DNA from: Pseudorhodoplanes sp.
GTDB taxonomy: Bacteria; Pseudomonadota; Alphaproteobacteria; Rhizobiales; Xanthobacteraceae
DNA: 64,000 nt
NCBI GenBank assembly: GCA_022843165.1
Contig: JALHOD010000001.1
Location: 375,678 to 439,677 of the forward strand
Reading direction: 5' to 3'
Below the pieces are notes generated by a model, which was not told the DNA's origin, searched no databases, and saw nothing but the letters and a program-made list of their open reading frames with translations. Shown one piece after another: positions 47,857-58,679 of this stretch. Both the position numbers and the translations under genes were made by a program. Every line of letters begins with the position of its first letter. Position 1 is the stretch's first letter.

Positions 47857-50800
47857 GCGGGCGCGCGCCAAGGCTGCGCGCCAGCAACTGTGCGACATGA
47901 ACGGCCTTGCGGCCCGCGCCGTCATGGATCTGATGCCGGCATGAGGTTCCGTCCGCCACAATGACGGCGTCGGCCGGCGCGGCGCGCACCGCCGGCAGCA
48001 GCGAGAGTTCGCCCATGGCGAGCGACATATCGATGGTGTCCTTGCCATAGCCAAAACTGCCGGCCATCCCGCAGCAACTCGATTCGATGATCTCCATCGC
48101 CACGTCGGGGACCAGCTTCACCACCGTCGCGACGGCGCTGAAGGCATCGAATGATTTCTGATGGCAATGGCCATGAATCAGCACCTTCTGCCCGATCGGG
48201 CCCAACGGCAGACGAAGCGTGCCCGCCTTCTGTTCGCGCGCCAGGAATTCCTCGAAGGTCAGCGCAAGCTCCGACAGCCGCCGCGCCAGACTGGTTCCGA
48301 TAATAGCCGGAATTTCATCCCGGAACCCCAGAATGCAGCTGGGTTCAAGACCGACCACAGGCACGCCGCGCGCAATATAGGGTTCGAGCGCCCTCAGCGT
48401 GCGTTCGGCTTCCTGCCGCGCCTCGCTCACGCATCCGACCGAGAGGAAAGTGCGCCCGCAACACAGCGGACGGGACGATCTGTCGCGCGGCTTCGCCAGA
48501 TGCACGCAATAGCCACCGGCCTCGAGCACACGGATGGCGTCGTCGATGACCTCGCGCTCGAAATAGCGGTTGAAGGTGTCGGCGAACAGAACAACCTCTT
48601 TTTCTTCACCTCCCCCGCAAGCGGGGGAGGTCGACGCGCGAAGCGCGGCGGGAGGGGGAAGAGCCCCCTCCCCATCCCTCCCCCGCAAGCGGGGGGGGGT
48701 GTCTACCTTACGCTCATCAAAAATATCTGACCGCCATTTCGGCAGGCTTCGCCTAGCAGTGAACCCCGTAACCGCTTCCGACAATTTCGCCGCGCCCGGC
48801 AGCTTATCACGCAAATTCAGCAACCATGGCATTCTCGCCGCATAAGGCGCGTAACGTGGCAGATAGCCAACCAGCCTTTGGTGCAAGGACAATCCGAACG
48901 CTTTCGCCCGCGCCGCCAGCACCTCGATCTTCATGCGCGCCATGTCGACGCCGGTCGGGCATTCGCGCCGGCAGGCCTTGCAGGACACGCAGAGTTGCAG
49001 CGTTTCTGCCATCGCGTCCGATGTGAGCGCATCCGGGCCGAGTTGTCCGGTCACCGCCAGCCGCAATGTGTTGGCGCGTCCGCGCGTGACGTCCTTCTCA
49101 TCGCGCGTGACGCGGTAGCTCGGGCACATCACGCCGCCCTGCATCTTGCGGCAGGCGCCGTTGTTGTTGCACATCTCGACCGCGCCCTGGAAGCCGCCGC
49201 CCGTCCCCGGCCATGCAGACCAGTCGAGCTCAGTTGTCAATTCGATCCCACGATAGCCGGGCGCGAAGCGGAAATTCATCCGGTCGTCGAATTTCGGCGC
49301 GCGTACGATCTTGCCGGGATTGAACAAGCCCTTGGGATCGAAGCGGTCTTTCACCTCGGCGAAGGCGCGCACCAGCTTATCGCCAAACATGAAACCGTGG
49401 AATTCCGAACGCACGATCCCGTCGCCATGTTCGCCGGAATGCGAGCCCTTGTAGGCGCGCACCATCGCGAACGCTTCCTCGGCGATGGCACGCATCGCCT
49501 TCACGTCCTTCTCTTGCCGCAGGTTGAGGATGGGCCGCACATGCAGGCAGCCGACGCTGGCATGTGCGTACCAGGTACCGCGCGTGCCGTGCTTCTCGAA
49601 CACCCGCGTCAGCTTGTCGGTGTAGTCGGCGAGATGTTCCAGCGGCACCGCGCAATCTTCCACGAAGGAGACCGGCTTCCCCTCCTCCTTCATCGACATC
49701 ATGATGTTGAGGCCGGAGGTTCGCACGTCGGTGATCGCCGCCTGCAAGGCCGGATCGAGCACATCGACCACGCCGCCCCATTTCGCACCCGGCCTGTCCC
49801 AGCTGAATCCGAGATCACCCATGGTCTCATGCAGTTGCTTGAGCCTTCGGAGATTTTCGTCCTGATCGTCCTCGCCGAATTCCACCAGCAGCACGGCATC
49901 GGGCGTACCGCGCACGAACTGCTCCAGTGTCGGACGGAACATGGCGATCTCGTGCGCCAGCTCGATCATGGTGCGGTCGACCAGTTCGACCGCGATCGGC
50001 TTCAGCTTGACCAGATACTGCGCGGCATCCATTGCCTCGAAGAATTTTCCGAAATGGCAGACGCCGACGGCGCGGCGGCCGAGCACGGGCGACAGCTTCA
50101 GCTCGATGCGCGTGGAGAAGCCCAGTGTGCCTTCCGAACCGATCAGGATATGGGCGAGATTGAGATCGTTGCGGCCCGGGACCAGCGCGTCGAGATTGTA
50201 GCCGCCGACCCGACGCTGGACCTTCGGGAAGCGCGCCGCAATCTCGTCCGCCTCGCGTGCGCCGATGGTCAGCAGATCGCGGGCGATGTCCCGCAGCGGC
50301 GACGAGGACGGAATGTCGGAGAGGTCGGCGCTCACCGGACCGAAATGCGCCGTCTCGCCATTCGCCAGCAGCGCATCCATCGACAGCACGTTCTCGCGGG
50401 TATTGCCGAATCGCAGCGAACGCGCGCCGCAGGAATTGTTACCGGTCATGCCGCCAAGGGTGGCGCGCGACGAGGTGGAGATGTCGACCGGAAACCACAG
50501 GCCGTGCGGCTTCAACGCGCGGTTGAGATCGTCGAGCACAATGCCGGGCTCGACCACGCAGCGGCGTCCCGCGGCATCCAGTTCGAGAATGCGGTTGAGA
50601 TATTTCGAGCAGTCGATGGCGAGCGAATGATTGACGGTTTGCCCGCATTGCGAGGTGCCGCCGCCGCGCGGCAGAACGCTGACACCCTCGTCCCGCGCAA
50701 TCGCTATCGCCCGATTGGCTTCGTCTATGGTACGCGGCGCCACCACGCCGACCGGCATGATCTGGTAGTGGGACGCGTCGGTTGCGTAGCGCCCGCGGGC

Positions 50801-50878
50801 AAAACGGTCGAAATGGACCTCGCCCACACCCTCGGATTTCAGACGCCGTTCCAGCCCCGGCATTAAGCGTTCACTCAA
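47849..50878 (-). CDS. FAD-linked oxidase/Fe-S fusion dehydrogenase, YdiJ-like (D-2-hydroxyglutarate or D-lactate type)
   Basis: 1009 residues; TTG start after GGGAGGAAACC. The GlcD-like half has PRGGGTSQCGQTVNHSLAIDCS (PCMH FAD domain, about 70-90), STSSRATLGGMTGNNSCGARS and an FAD-oxidase C-terminal domain. The GlcF-like half has two 4Fe-4S regions (CNNNGACRKMQGGVMCPSYR and CVSCKACRRECPTGVD) and a CCG-type domain ending ESSCCGMAGSFGYG. Fusions of this length oxidise D-2-hydroxy acids such as D-2-hydroxyglutarate, passing electrons to the respiratory chain. Residues about 725-760 come from a translated palindromic repeat lying between domains. It is divergent from an aminotransferase. Confidence 0.88.
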   Translation of the reverse strand: MSERLMPGLERRLKSEGVGEVHFDRFARGRYATDASHYQIMPVGVVAPRTIDEANRAIAIARDEGVSVLPRGGGTSQCGQTVNHSLAIDCSKYLNRILELDAAGRRCVVEPGIVLDDLNRALKPHGLWFPVDISTSSRATLGGMTGNNSCGARSLRFGNTRENVLSMDALLANGETAHFGPVSADLSDIPSSSPLRDIARDLLTIGAREADEIAARFPKVQRRVGGYNLDALVPGRNDLNLAHILIGSEGTLGFSTRIELKLSPVLGRRAVGVCHFGKFFEAMDAAQYLVKLKPIAVELVDRTMIELAHEIAMFRPTLEQFVRGTPDAVLLVEFGEDDQDENLRRLKQLHETMGDLGFSWDRPGAKWGGVVDVLDPALQAAITDVRTSGLNIMMSMKEEGKPVSFVEDCAVPLEHLADYTDKLTRVFEKHGTRGTWYAHASVGCLHVRPILNLRQEKDVKAMRAIAEEAFAMVRAYKGSHSGEHGDGIVRSEFHGFMFGDKLVRAFAEVKDRFDPKGLFNPGKIVRAPKFDDRMNFRFAPGYRGIELTTELDWSAWPGTGGGFQGAVEMCNNNGACRKMQGGVMCPSYRVTRDEKDVTRGRANTLRLAVTGQLGPDALTSDAMAETLQLCVSCKACRRECPTGVDMARMKIEVLAARAKAFGLSLHQRLVGYLPRYAPYAARMPWLLNLRDKLPGAAKLSEAVTGFTARRSLPKWRSDIFDERKVDTPPRLRGRDGEGALPPPAALRASTSPACGGGEEKEVVLFADTFNRYFEREVIDDAIRVLEAGGYCVHLAKPRDRSSRPLCCGRTFLSVGCVSEARQEAERTLRALEPYIARGVPVVGLEPSCILGFRDEIPAIIGTSLARRLSELALTFEEFLAREQKAGTLRLPLGPIGQKVLIHGHCHQKSFDAFSAVATVVKLVPDVAMEIIESSCCGMAGSFGYGKDTIDMSLAMGELSLLPAVRAAPADAVIVADGTSCRHQIHDGAGRKAVHVAQLLARSLGARPLS
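48609..48699. repeat. Palindromic repeat inserted in frame in the YdiJ-like gene
   Basis: Three hairpins in about 91 bases: CCTCCCCCGC/GCGGGGGAGG (48609-48630), GGAGGGGG/CCCCCTCC (48651-48671) and CCCTCCCCCGC/GCGGGGGG (from 48676). A short CGCGC/GCGCG stem is also present. Read on the minus strand it encodes an Arg/Gly/Pro/Ala-rich stretch (RLRGRDGEGALPPPAAL) unlike its surroundings. A related element lies between boxA and boxB. Confidence 0.75.
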
Positions 50879-51014
50879 GGTTTCCTCCCGGGCGGGGCCG
50901 GACTGCCGTTTAGGTCTTGACCAATATGTCGCATCCGGTGTTCATCCCGGCAAGCATTCCACCCTTTCAAATGAGGCGGCGACAGAAAAGCCGCGCCCCA
51001 AGGAGCTTCCCACC

Positions 51015-52223
51015 ATGGCCCAGAATTCCTCGCGCGTTGCCGGGCGTCATTTCCTGCAGATTCCGGGGCCGACCCCCGTCCCCGACCGCATCCTGCGCGC
51101 GCTCGATACCCCGGTGATCGACCATCGCGGCCCGGAATTCGCCAAGCTCGCCAAGCGAGCGCTCGAAGGCATCAAGACCATTTTCAAGACCACGAACCCG
51201 GTGATCATCTTCACCGCCACCGGCACCGGCGCCTGGGAAGCGGCGCTGACCAACACGCTCTCAGCCGGCGATAAGGTGCTGATGGTGGAGACCGGCCAGT
51301 TCGCCACGCTCTGGAAGAAGATGGCCGAGCGTCTCGGCCTCAAGCCGGAATTCATCGAGACCGACTGGCGCATAGGCGCCGATCCCGCGTTGATCGAAGC
51401 CCGGCTGCGCGAAGACAAGAACAAAGAGATCAAGGCCGTATGCGTGCTGCACAACGAGACCTCGACCGGCTGCGCGTCTCCGATCGCCGCGATCCGAAAG
51501 GCGATCGACGCCGCCGGCCATCCGGCCCTGTTCCTGGTCGACACCATCTCCTCGCTCGCCTCGACCGACTATCGCCATGACGAATGGGGCGTGGACGTCT
51601 CGGTCGGTGGCGCACAGAAGGGCCTGATGCTGCCGCCCGGCATGTCGTTCAATGCGCTCAGCGACAAGGCCATCGCCGCCAGCAAGGCCTCGAACTTGCC
51701 GAAGTCGTTCTTCGCCTGGGACGACATGCTGGCAATGAACAAGGTCGGCTTCTTCCCCTATACTCCGGCAACGCTGATGCTGGGGGGCCTAGTCGAAGGC
51801 ATCGACATGCTGCACGAGGAAGGTCTCGACAACGTGTTCGCGCGCCACGACCGGCTGGCGGAAGCCGTGCGTCGCGCCGTCAAGCACTGGGGCCTCGAGA
51901 TCATCTGCAAGGACCCGAAATATTATTCCTCGACCATCACCGCCATCCTGATGCCGGAAGGCCATGACGGCGATGCTTTCCGCGCCCAGGCGCTGGAGAA
52001 TTTCAATATTTCCTACGGTGCGAGCTTCGGCCGCTTTGCCGGCAAGATGTTCCGCATCGGCCATCTCGGCGACACCAATGACGGCACGATCGTGGGCGCG
52101 CTCGCAATCACCGAAATGACGCTGGCCCTGGCCGGCGTGCCGCACAAGAAGGGCGGCGTGCAGGCGGCGATGGACTACCTCATCACCGCGCATGGAAAGC
52201 CGGCGCGTGTCGCGGCGGAGTAA
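51015..52223 (+). CDS. Class V aminotransferase, serine/alanine-glyoxylate type
   Basis: 402 residues, PLP fold type I. The N-terminal HFLQIPGPTPVPDRI and DHRGPEFAKL are typical of serine-glyoxylate aminotransferases. FTATGTGAWEAAL cradles the cofactor phosphate, LFLVDTISSLAST has the Asp that pairs with the pyridine N, and VGGAQKGLMLPPGMSF holds the Schiff-base Lys. It makes glycine from glyoxylate with serine or alanine as donor. Divergent from the 2-hydroxy-acid dehydrogenase, suggesting linked C2/C3 acid metabolism. Confidence 0.9.
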   Translation: MAQNSSRVAGRHFLQIPGPTPVPDRILRALDTPVIDHRGPEFAKLAKRALEGIKTIFKTTNPVIIFTATGTGAWEAALTNTLSAGDKVLMVETGQFATLWKKMAERLGLKPEFIETDWRIGADPALIEARLREDKNKEIKAVCVLHNETSTGCASPIAAIRKAIDAAGHPALFLVDTISSLASTDYRHDEWGVDVSVGGAQKGLMLPPGMSFNALSDKAIAASKASNLPKSFFAWDDMLAMNKVGFFPYTPATLMLGGLVEGIDMLHEEGLDNVFARHDRLAEAVRRAVKHWGLEIICKDPKYYSSTITAILMPEGHDGDAFRAQALENFNISYGASFGRFAGKMFRIGHLGDTNDGTIVGALAITEMTLALAGVPHKKGGVQAAMDYLITAHGKPARVAAE

Positions 52224-52260
52224 GCGCCCGGCATCAGCGATCCTGTTTCCCAGAATAGAA

Positions 52261-52283
52261 GAGGCCGGGTTTGACCCGGCCTC
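52261..52283. terminator. Hairpin between convergent aminotransferase and TctC-type genes
   Basis: GAGGCCGGGT and ACCCGGCCTC form a ten-base perfect stem with a three-base loop. On the minus strand it is followed by TTCTATTC, on the plus strand only by TCCATTT, so it may act in both directions, better on the minus. Confidence 0.6.
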
Positions 52284-52304
52284 TCCATTTGGGGGGGCGA
52301 CAGG

Positions 52305-53294
52305 CTACTGCGTCGGGATCTTCGCCGCCTTCGCCAGTTCCACCATCGCGGCGACGTCGTCCTTGAAGAACCTGGCGAACTCCGCCTGCGATCCCGGCAT
52401 CGGCTCGACGCCGAGCTGCTTGAATCGCGCCTGCACCTCTGGCGTCTGGATCGCCTTGGCGATGGCCTGCTGCAGCTTGCCGACGATGGCATCCGGCGTT
52501 TTCGCCGGCAGGAACACGCCGGTATAGAAGGTGTAGATCGCCGAGGCGCTCAGTCCGGCCTCGACCGCTGTCGGCGTGTCGGGCAGGCTTGCGGCGCGTT
52601 TCTGCGAAATGACCGCGAGCGGCGCCAGCTTGCCGTCGCGGATGAGCGGCAGCGTCGTCGCGGTGAGTTGCACGCTGAAATCGCCGCGGCCCGAGACCAC
52701 TTCGGTCACCGCTTCGGCCGCGCCCTTGAAGGGAATGTGCTGCGCGTCGAAGCCGGCGCTGGCGCGCAGGCGCTCGGCGGCGAAATGCGACGCCGATCCC
52801 AGCCCGACCGAGGTGTAGTTGAGCGTGCCGGGCTTCGCCTTGGCCTCGGCGATCATGTCCTTCAGCGTCTTGAACTTGGACGGCGGAGTTACCACCACCA
52901 GTGGCTGCTGCCCGAGTGAGATCACCGGGATGAAATCGTTCAGCGTGTCATAAGGCAGCTTCGTATAGAGCGCATGCGCGGTGTTGAGCGCGCCATAGAC
53001 CAACATGGTGTAGCCGTCCGGCGCGGATTTCGCGACCGCGTTGGCGCCGATGGTGCCGCCGGCGCCCGGACGGTTCTCCACCACGATGGTCTGTCCGAGC
53101 AGCTTGCCCGTCTGCTCCAGCACGACGCGCGCGATCAGGTCGCTCGCGCTGCCTGCGCCAAGCGGCACCACCGCGGTGATGGTCCGTGTCGGCCAATCCT
53201 GCGCCCGGGCTTGGCCGCACGCCAGACCGCCGGCCGCGAGGCCCGCAATCAGCGCCGTGAATGCTATGCGCCGCCGAACAGATATGAAAGCCAT
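52305..53294 (-). CDS. Tripartite tricarboxylate transporter binding protein (Bug/TctC family)
   Basis: 329 residues from the ATG at 53294, which has AAGGGGAA just upstream; the frame extending to 53393 lacks one. The signal peptide ends near QARAQ. The Bug fold is clear: DWPTRTITAVVPLGAGSASDLIAR, VVENRPGAGGTIGANAVAKSAPDGYTM and the ligand loop KGAAEAVTEVVSGRGDF. Bug proteins capture carboxylates or aromatic acids; the tctA/tctB permeases are not nearby, so it is an orphan receptor here. It lies beside the box genes, hinting at an aromatic acid ligand. Confidence 0.9.
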   Translation of the reverse strand: MAFISVRRRIAFTALIAGLAAGGLACGQARAQDWPTRTITAVVPLGAGSASDLIARVVLEQTGKLLGQTIVVENRPGAGGTIGANAVAKSAPDGYTMLVYGALNTAHALYTKLPYDTLNDFIPVISLGQQPLVVVTPPSKFKTLKDMIAEAKAKPGTLNYTSVGLGSASHFAAERLRASAGFDAQHIPFKGAAEAVTEVVSGRGDFSVQLTATTLPLIRDGKLAPLAVISQKRAASLPDTPTAVEAGLSASAIYTFYTGVFLPAKTPDAIVGKLQQAIAKAIQTPEVQARFKQLGVEPMPGSQAEFARFFKDDVAAMVELAKAAKIPTQ

Positions 53295-53373
53295 GCTTTT
53301 CCCCTTGGATTCCGTGACCCTGATCGCCGGCAATGCCGGCCTGCGCGGCTCTTGATCGGCCGCGCTATGATCA

Positions 53374-53385
53374 CATGCTAGCATG
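53374..53385. promoter_or_regulatory. Short palindrome upstream of the TctC-type gene
   Basis: CATGCTAGCATG, perfect 12-base palindrome, about 80 bases upstream of the start. It could be an operator; it shares CATG arms with the box operators but not their spacing. Confidence 0.3.
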
Positions 53386-53506
53386 CGGTGCACGCCGGGG
53401 AATATCGGGTTTCGAAAGGTTTGGTGGTGCCCCGGGTGACGTCGCGCTGCATTGCAGCATCCACCACGGCTGGTCGATCAGCAACGTCTCCGCGGTTTAA
53501 TTTTAT

Positions 53507-54730
53507 CTAGTAGGTCTCGACGTGATATCGACCCTGTGCACGCATCGCGCCGCGCAGTTCGGCCCAGTCGAGACCGGCGCCGCGGCAGATATCGGCGAAG
53601 GCTTCGTCCACGCCGCTTTCCATGCCCTTCAACCCGCACAGATAGATATGGGTCTTGTCGTTCTTCAGGAACAGCACCACTTCGTCGGCGGTTGCGCGCA
53701 TGCGATCCTGCACATAGGTTTTCGGCTCGCCCGGCACGCGCGAATAGGCGAAGTGCTTGCGCAGCAAGCCCTCGGGCACCTTTTGCAGCGGGCCGAAATA
53801 AGGAAGTTCCTCCGGCCGCCGCGCGCCGAAGAACAGCATCATGCGGCCGGGCGCGTCCTTCATGTTGCGCCGCCGCCTTTCGGTGAATCCGCGGAACGGC
53901 GCGGATCCCGTGCCGGTACAGATCATCACGATGTTGGCGGCGGGATCGTCCGGCATCAGGAAGGTCGCGCCGAAAGGCCCGGTAACCTGCACTTGGTCGC
54001 CCTTTTTCAGGTCGCAGACATAATTCGAGCAAACGCCATTGGGCTCGCGCTTCACCGTAAGCGACAGATTGTTGGCGCCGGTCTTCTCGCCCTCGCGCGG
54101 AGAGGCGACAGAATAAAGCCGGATATTGTGCGGCTTTCCGTCTTTGTCGGTGCCGGGCGCGATGATGCCGATGCTCTGGCCTTCCAGCACCGGAAACACA
54201 TGCGCACCAAAATCCAGGATAATATGGCGCACGTCGTTGTCGGCCCCGGAATCGGTGAGCCGGAAATTGCCCGAAACCGTCGCCACCGCCGGATTGCCGC
54301 GATTGTAGAGATTGATCTTCGGCTTGCCGGCCGAGGCCGGCGCCACGCTCTTGCCGCCGGCGCCGAGATGCGCCTCGGCGATCAGGCGAGCAGCCTCGTC
54401 GTCGGCGGCTTCGCAGTCGCCCTGCTCAGCGGAGGTCGCGATCTCGATCTGCTCCTGCACTGGCAATTCGCCCCAGGAGAATTGCTCTTCGAGGGTGTAG
54501 GACCTGGCGACGATGCGCCAGTTGTCGATCGAGCCGGTCGGGCAGGGCGAGATGCAGTCCAGGCAGAAATTGCACTTCTCTGAATCGACGACATAGTTGT
54601 TGTCGTCATGCGTCACCGCATCGACCGGACAGGTCTCCTCGCAGGTGTTGCAGCGGATGCAGATCTCCGGATCAATGAGATGCTGCTTCTTGGGGGCGGT
54701 GGCTGTCGTTGCGTCCATCACGTTACTCAT
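53507..54730 (-). CDS. boxA: Benzoyl-CoA 2,3-epoxidase reductase component BoxA
   Basis: 407 residues. The N-terminus is a two-cluster ferredoxin ([15 protein letters not shown] about 24-38 and [15 protein letters not shown] about 54-68). A linker of about 90 residues leads to a ferredoxin-NADP reductase module with [12 protein letters not shown] (FAD), CSNYVCDL and [13 protein letters not shown] (NADPH), ending in the aromatic tail GRYHVETY. It passes electrons from NADPH to the BoxB oxygenase. The length and architecture match Azoarcus BoxA. It follows boxB by about 140 bases that are filled with a palindromic repeat. Confidence 0.95.
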   Translation of the reverse strand: MSNVMDATTATAPKKQHLIDPEICIRCNTCEETCPVDAVTHDDNNYVVDSEKCNFCLDCISPCPTGSIDNWRIVARSYTLEEQFSWGELPVQEQIEIATSAEQGDCEAADDEAARLIAEAHLGAGGKSVAPASAGKPKINLYNRGNPAVATVSGNFRLTDSGADNDVRHIILDFGAHVFPVLEGQSIGIIAPGTDKDGKPHNIRLYSVASPREGEKTGANNLSLTVKREPNGVCSNYVCDLKKGDQVQVTGPFGATFLMPDDPAANIVMICTGTGSAPFRGFTERRRRNMKDAPGRMMLFFGARRPEELPYFGPLQKVPEGLLRKHFAYSRVPGEPKTYVQDRMRATADEVVLFLKNDKTHIYLCGLKGMESGVDEAFADICRGAGLDWAELRGAMRAQGRYHVETY

Positions 54731-54753
54731 AGCAGACGCGGCTGCTCTTTAAT

Positions 54754-54864
54754 CCCTCCCCTGAAAGGGGAGGACGGCGCGGAGAGCGAAGCGAGACGCG
54801 ATGGGTGGGGTCCCCACCTGCTCGGCTTCGCCGAGCGCCCTCCCCCGCAAGCGGGGGAGGGACA
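54754..54864. repeat. Palindromic repeat between boxB and boxA
   Basis: Four hairpins in a row: CCCTCCCC/GGGGAGG, GGTGGGG/CCCCACC, GCTCGGC/GCCGAGC and CCCTCCCCCGC/GCGGGGGAGGG. The last is the same module as in the repeat inside the YdiJ-like gene. It lies in the box message and could affect its stability or the boxB to boxA ratio. Confidence 0.7.
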
Positions 54865-54871
54865 TAGAGAA

Positions 54872-56317
<1,446 letters not shown>

Positions 56318-56346
56318 GGAAATCTCCCTGATCTTGTTCGTTGTTG

Positions 56347-58035
56347 TTACACGCGACGCATGTCGAACACCGCCTTCTGGCCGGTGCCGTAGCGGCGCAA
56401 GGCGCCCTCCTCGCCGACCGCGTTGGGGCGCTGGAAAATCCAGTTCTGCCAGGCGGTGAGGCGCGCAAAGATTTTCGATTCCATCGTCTCCGGACCGCCG
56501 AAGCGCAGATTGGCCTCCATGCCGGTCAGGCTGTCCGGAGAGAATTTGGTGCGCTCTTCCAGGAAGATGCGGATTTCGTCGTCCCAGTCGATGTCGTCGA
56601 AGGCGAAGGTGACGAGGCCCGCTTCCTCGGCGGCTTCGGCGTCCAGCACCTCGCCGATCTTGCTGCGCGCGGCGTCGAGCGAGGCCTTGTCGTCGAGAAA
56701 ACGGCTTTCCAGCCGCGACAACCCGTTCGGCATCGGATAGGCGCCGAAATTCGCTTCGCTCAGGGCGATCACCGCCGGCGGCAGGTTACCGCCGTTGAGC
56801 TGGCCGATCAGCATGTAGGAGCGATCGGCCGCCAGCACGATTTCGGCAAGCGTTCCGGCGAAGCACGAACCCGGCTCGACGATCGCCACCAGCGAGCGCG
56901 AAGTCACATCGAGACGTTTGAGCACGCGCTTCCAGTACAGGCGGATTTCGCGCGCCAGCCAGTTGGTCTTGTTGGTTTCAAGGAAGGCATCGTAGGCCAG
57001 CACCTGCTCGGGCTCGCCCGCCGACTTGAACACAATAGCGGCGAGTTCGAGTTCATTGGTGCGGATATCCAGAATGGCGTCGTCAAGCTCGCGCGCCAGC
57101 CGCAGCGGCCAGAAATCCGCGCCGAACGCGATCATCGCCGGCGCGTCGGCGGGTGGCGGCGTGTCGGGACCGCGTAGCGTGATGGTGGCAATGCGGCCGG
57201 CGCGATTGTAATCGACCGACAGCGCGCTGTACTCGATGCCCTTGTCGGAGAATGTGCGCTTCAGCGGCGTCAGCGCGATGCCCTTGGCGCTAGCCGGACG
57301 ATCCGATTTCTTTGTGAAATCCTGCGCGCGCTGCTTCACGACATCGTCGAGCTTGGTGTTGGGCACGATCTCGTCGACCAGCCGCCAGTCCACCGCACGC
57401 TTGCCCTTGATACCTTCTTCCGTGGTGCAGAACACATCGGCATGATCACGGCGCACCTTGCGCTTGTCGGTGACGCGCGTAAGACCGCCGGTACCGGGCA
57501 GGACCGCGAGCAGCGGCAATTCCGGCAGCGACACGGTCGAGGAGCCGTCATCCACCAGCATGATGTGGTCGGCTGCCAGCGCCAGTTCATAGCCGCCGCC
57601 GGCGCAGGAGCCGGTCACGACGCAGATGGTCTTCTGACCGGAAAATTCGCTGGAATCCTCGATGCCGTTACGGGTCTCGTTGGTGAACTTGCAGAAATTG
57701 ACCTTGTCGGCATGCGCCGCGCCCGCCAGCATGCGGATATTGGCGCCGGCGCAGAACACGCGCGGCTTGCCCGAGCGCATCAGGATCACCTTCACGCTCG
57801 GATGCTCGAAGCGCAGACGCTGCAGCGCGTCGGCCAGTTCGATATCGACCCCGAGATCGTAGGAATTGAGCTTGAGCTCATAGCCCTCGTAGAGCCCGGC
57901 CTTCTCGTCCACGTCCATGGTGAGGGTCGCCACCTCGCCGTCCACCGCCAGTTTCCAGTGCCGGTAGCGCGACGGATCGGTCGCGAAATCGATCCGCGTC
58001 GCGCCATTCGCAAGTTTGCGCGTTGTTTCAGCCAT
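56347..58035 (-). CDS. boxC: 2,3-Epoxybenzoyl-CoA dihydrolase BoxC
   Basis: 562 residues from the ATG at 58035 (MAETTRKLANGATRIDF); a longer frame would start inside the operator and is rejected. It is a double-crotonase enzyme: the first half has SGKPRVFCAGANIRML and VTGSCAGGGYELALAADHIML, the second half LVAIVEPGSCFAGTLAEIVLAADRSYML. BoxC opens the epoxide ring by adding two waters and releasing formate, giving a C6 dialdehyde-level CoA ester. It is first in the box operon; a palindrome shared with boxR lies about 50-70 bases upstream. Confidence 0.94.
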   Translation of the reverse strand: MAETTRKLANGATRIDFATDPSRYRHWKLAVDGEVATLTMDVDEKAGLYEGYELKLNSYDLGVDIELADALQRLRFEHPSVKVILMRSGKPRVFCAGANIRMLAGAAHADKVNFCKFTNETRNGIEDSSEFSGQKTICVVTGSCAGGGYELALAADHIMLVDDGSSTVSLPELPLLAVLPGTGGLTRVTDKRKVRRDHADVFCTTEEGIKGKRAVDWRLVDEIVPNTKLDDVVKQRAQDFTKKSDRPASAKGIALTPLKRTFSDKGIEYSALSVDYNRAGRIATITLRGPDTPPPADAPAMIAFGADFWPLRLARELDDAILDIRTNELELAAIVFKSAGEPEQVLAYDAFLETNKTNWLAREIRLYWKRVLKRLDVTSRSLVAIVEPGSCFAGTLAEIVLAADRSYMLIGQLNGGNLPPAVIALSEANFGAYPMPNGLSRLESRFLDDKASLDAARSKIGEVLDAEAAEEAGLVTFAFDDIDWDDEIRIFLEERTKFSPDSLTGMEANLRFGGPETMESKIFARLTAWQNWIFQRPNAVGEEGALRRYGTGQKAVFDMRRV

Positions 58036-58082
58036 CCTGAAAGCCCATCCCTGACTAGCCGGCCTCTTTTGGGGTCGCGACC

Positions 58083-58107
58083 AACATGCACTATAATTCA
58101 TGTTGAG
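58083..58107. promoter_or_regulatory. Box operator upstream of boxC
   Basis: AACATG and CATGTT flank a ten-base centre that is itself largely symmetric (18 of 22 paired). The 24 bases starting at 58084 match the site upstream of boxR at 23 positions. It is the likely BoxR binding site, placed over the boxC promoter. Confidence 0.75.
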
Positions 58108-58125
58108 AATTTGTCCAGTCTATTC

Positions 58126-58151
58126 GGAACATTCACAAGCAGGGCGCTGTT
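58126..58151 (+). promoter_or_regulatory. EcfG-like promoter before the first DUF3551 gene
   Basis: GGAAC, 17 bases, TGTT (consensus CGTT), ending 35 bases before the start codon. One base off consensus, so less certain than the other EcfG-type sites in the window. Confidence 0.4.
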
Positions 58152-58186
58152 GCCGACCAAGGGGAACCTGACCAAGGAGATCAAGA

Positions 58187-58465
58187 ATGCGTCATGTCAT
58201 CGCTATTTCCAGCCTGTTCGCTGCCCTTCTGCTGGCGACGCCGCAAGCCGGCGCACAAAGCCAAGTGCAGCAACCACCCGGTGCCGGCGCCATGTCCGGA
58301 AATGGAAAATTCTGCCACACGACCTCGACCGGTTCGATGAATTGCACCTTTGCCAGCCTGCAGGAGTGCAACAAGATTTCGAGTGCGCAGGGCGGTCAAT
58401 GCGGCCCCAATCCGAAAGCGTCAACGACCGGATCTGCACCGGGCTCGGACAATATGAAGAAGTAG
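58187..58465 (+). CDS. DUF3551-like small secreted protein (copy 1)
   Basis: 92 residues; AAGGAG precedes the ATG. The signal peptide ends near AGAQS. The mature part has four Cys (KFCHTTSTGSMNCTF, LQECNKIS, GGQCGPN), the DUF3551 pattern common in Bradyrhizobium-like genomes, then a low-complexity Ser/Gly/Asn tail. Presumably periplasmic with two disulfides; function unknown. A paralogue follows about 215 bases later. It is divergent from boxC. Confidence 0.75.
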   Translation: MRHVIAISSLFAALLLATPQAGAQSQVQQPPGAGAMSGNGKFCHTTSTGSMNCTFASLQECNKISSAQGGQCGPNPKASTTGSAPGSDNMKK

Positions 58466-58679
58466 CCGACCCAGCGCCGGCTTCGCGGCTTACATTGTTC
58501 GGCGGGCGCAGCCGTTCCGGCTGCGTCCAACGAGCAAACTGCGTCGCTGTTTTTTCAGAAGGAACTCAACAGCTGCCGACTACACCGCAGCTTCATTGAC
58601 CGTGGATCGCGATCGCATGGCACATGGCGCCGTGCCGGACATTGTCGCGTCAGTCCAACCGGACTTCGGGAGACAAGCC

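Noticed and set aside
48878-50866. A 662-codon plus-strand open frame opposite the YdiJ-like gene
   Set aside because: It is the antisense shadow of a conserved enzyme in high-GC DNA. Its translation is His/Arg/Asp-rich with no domain, while the minus strand has FAD and Fe-S motifs throughout.
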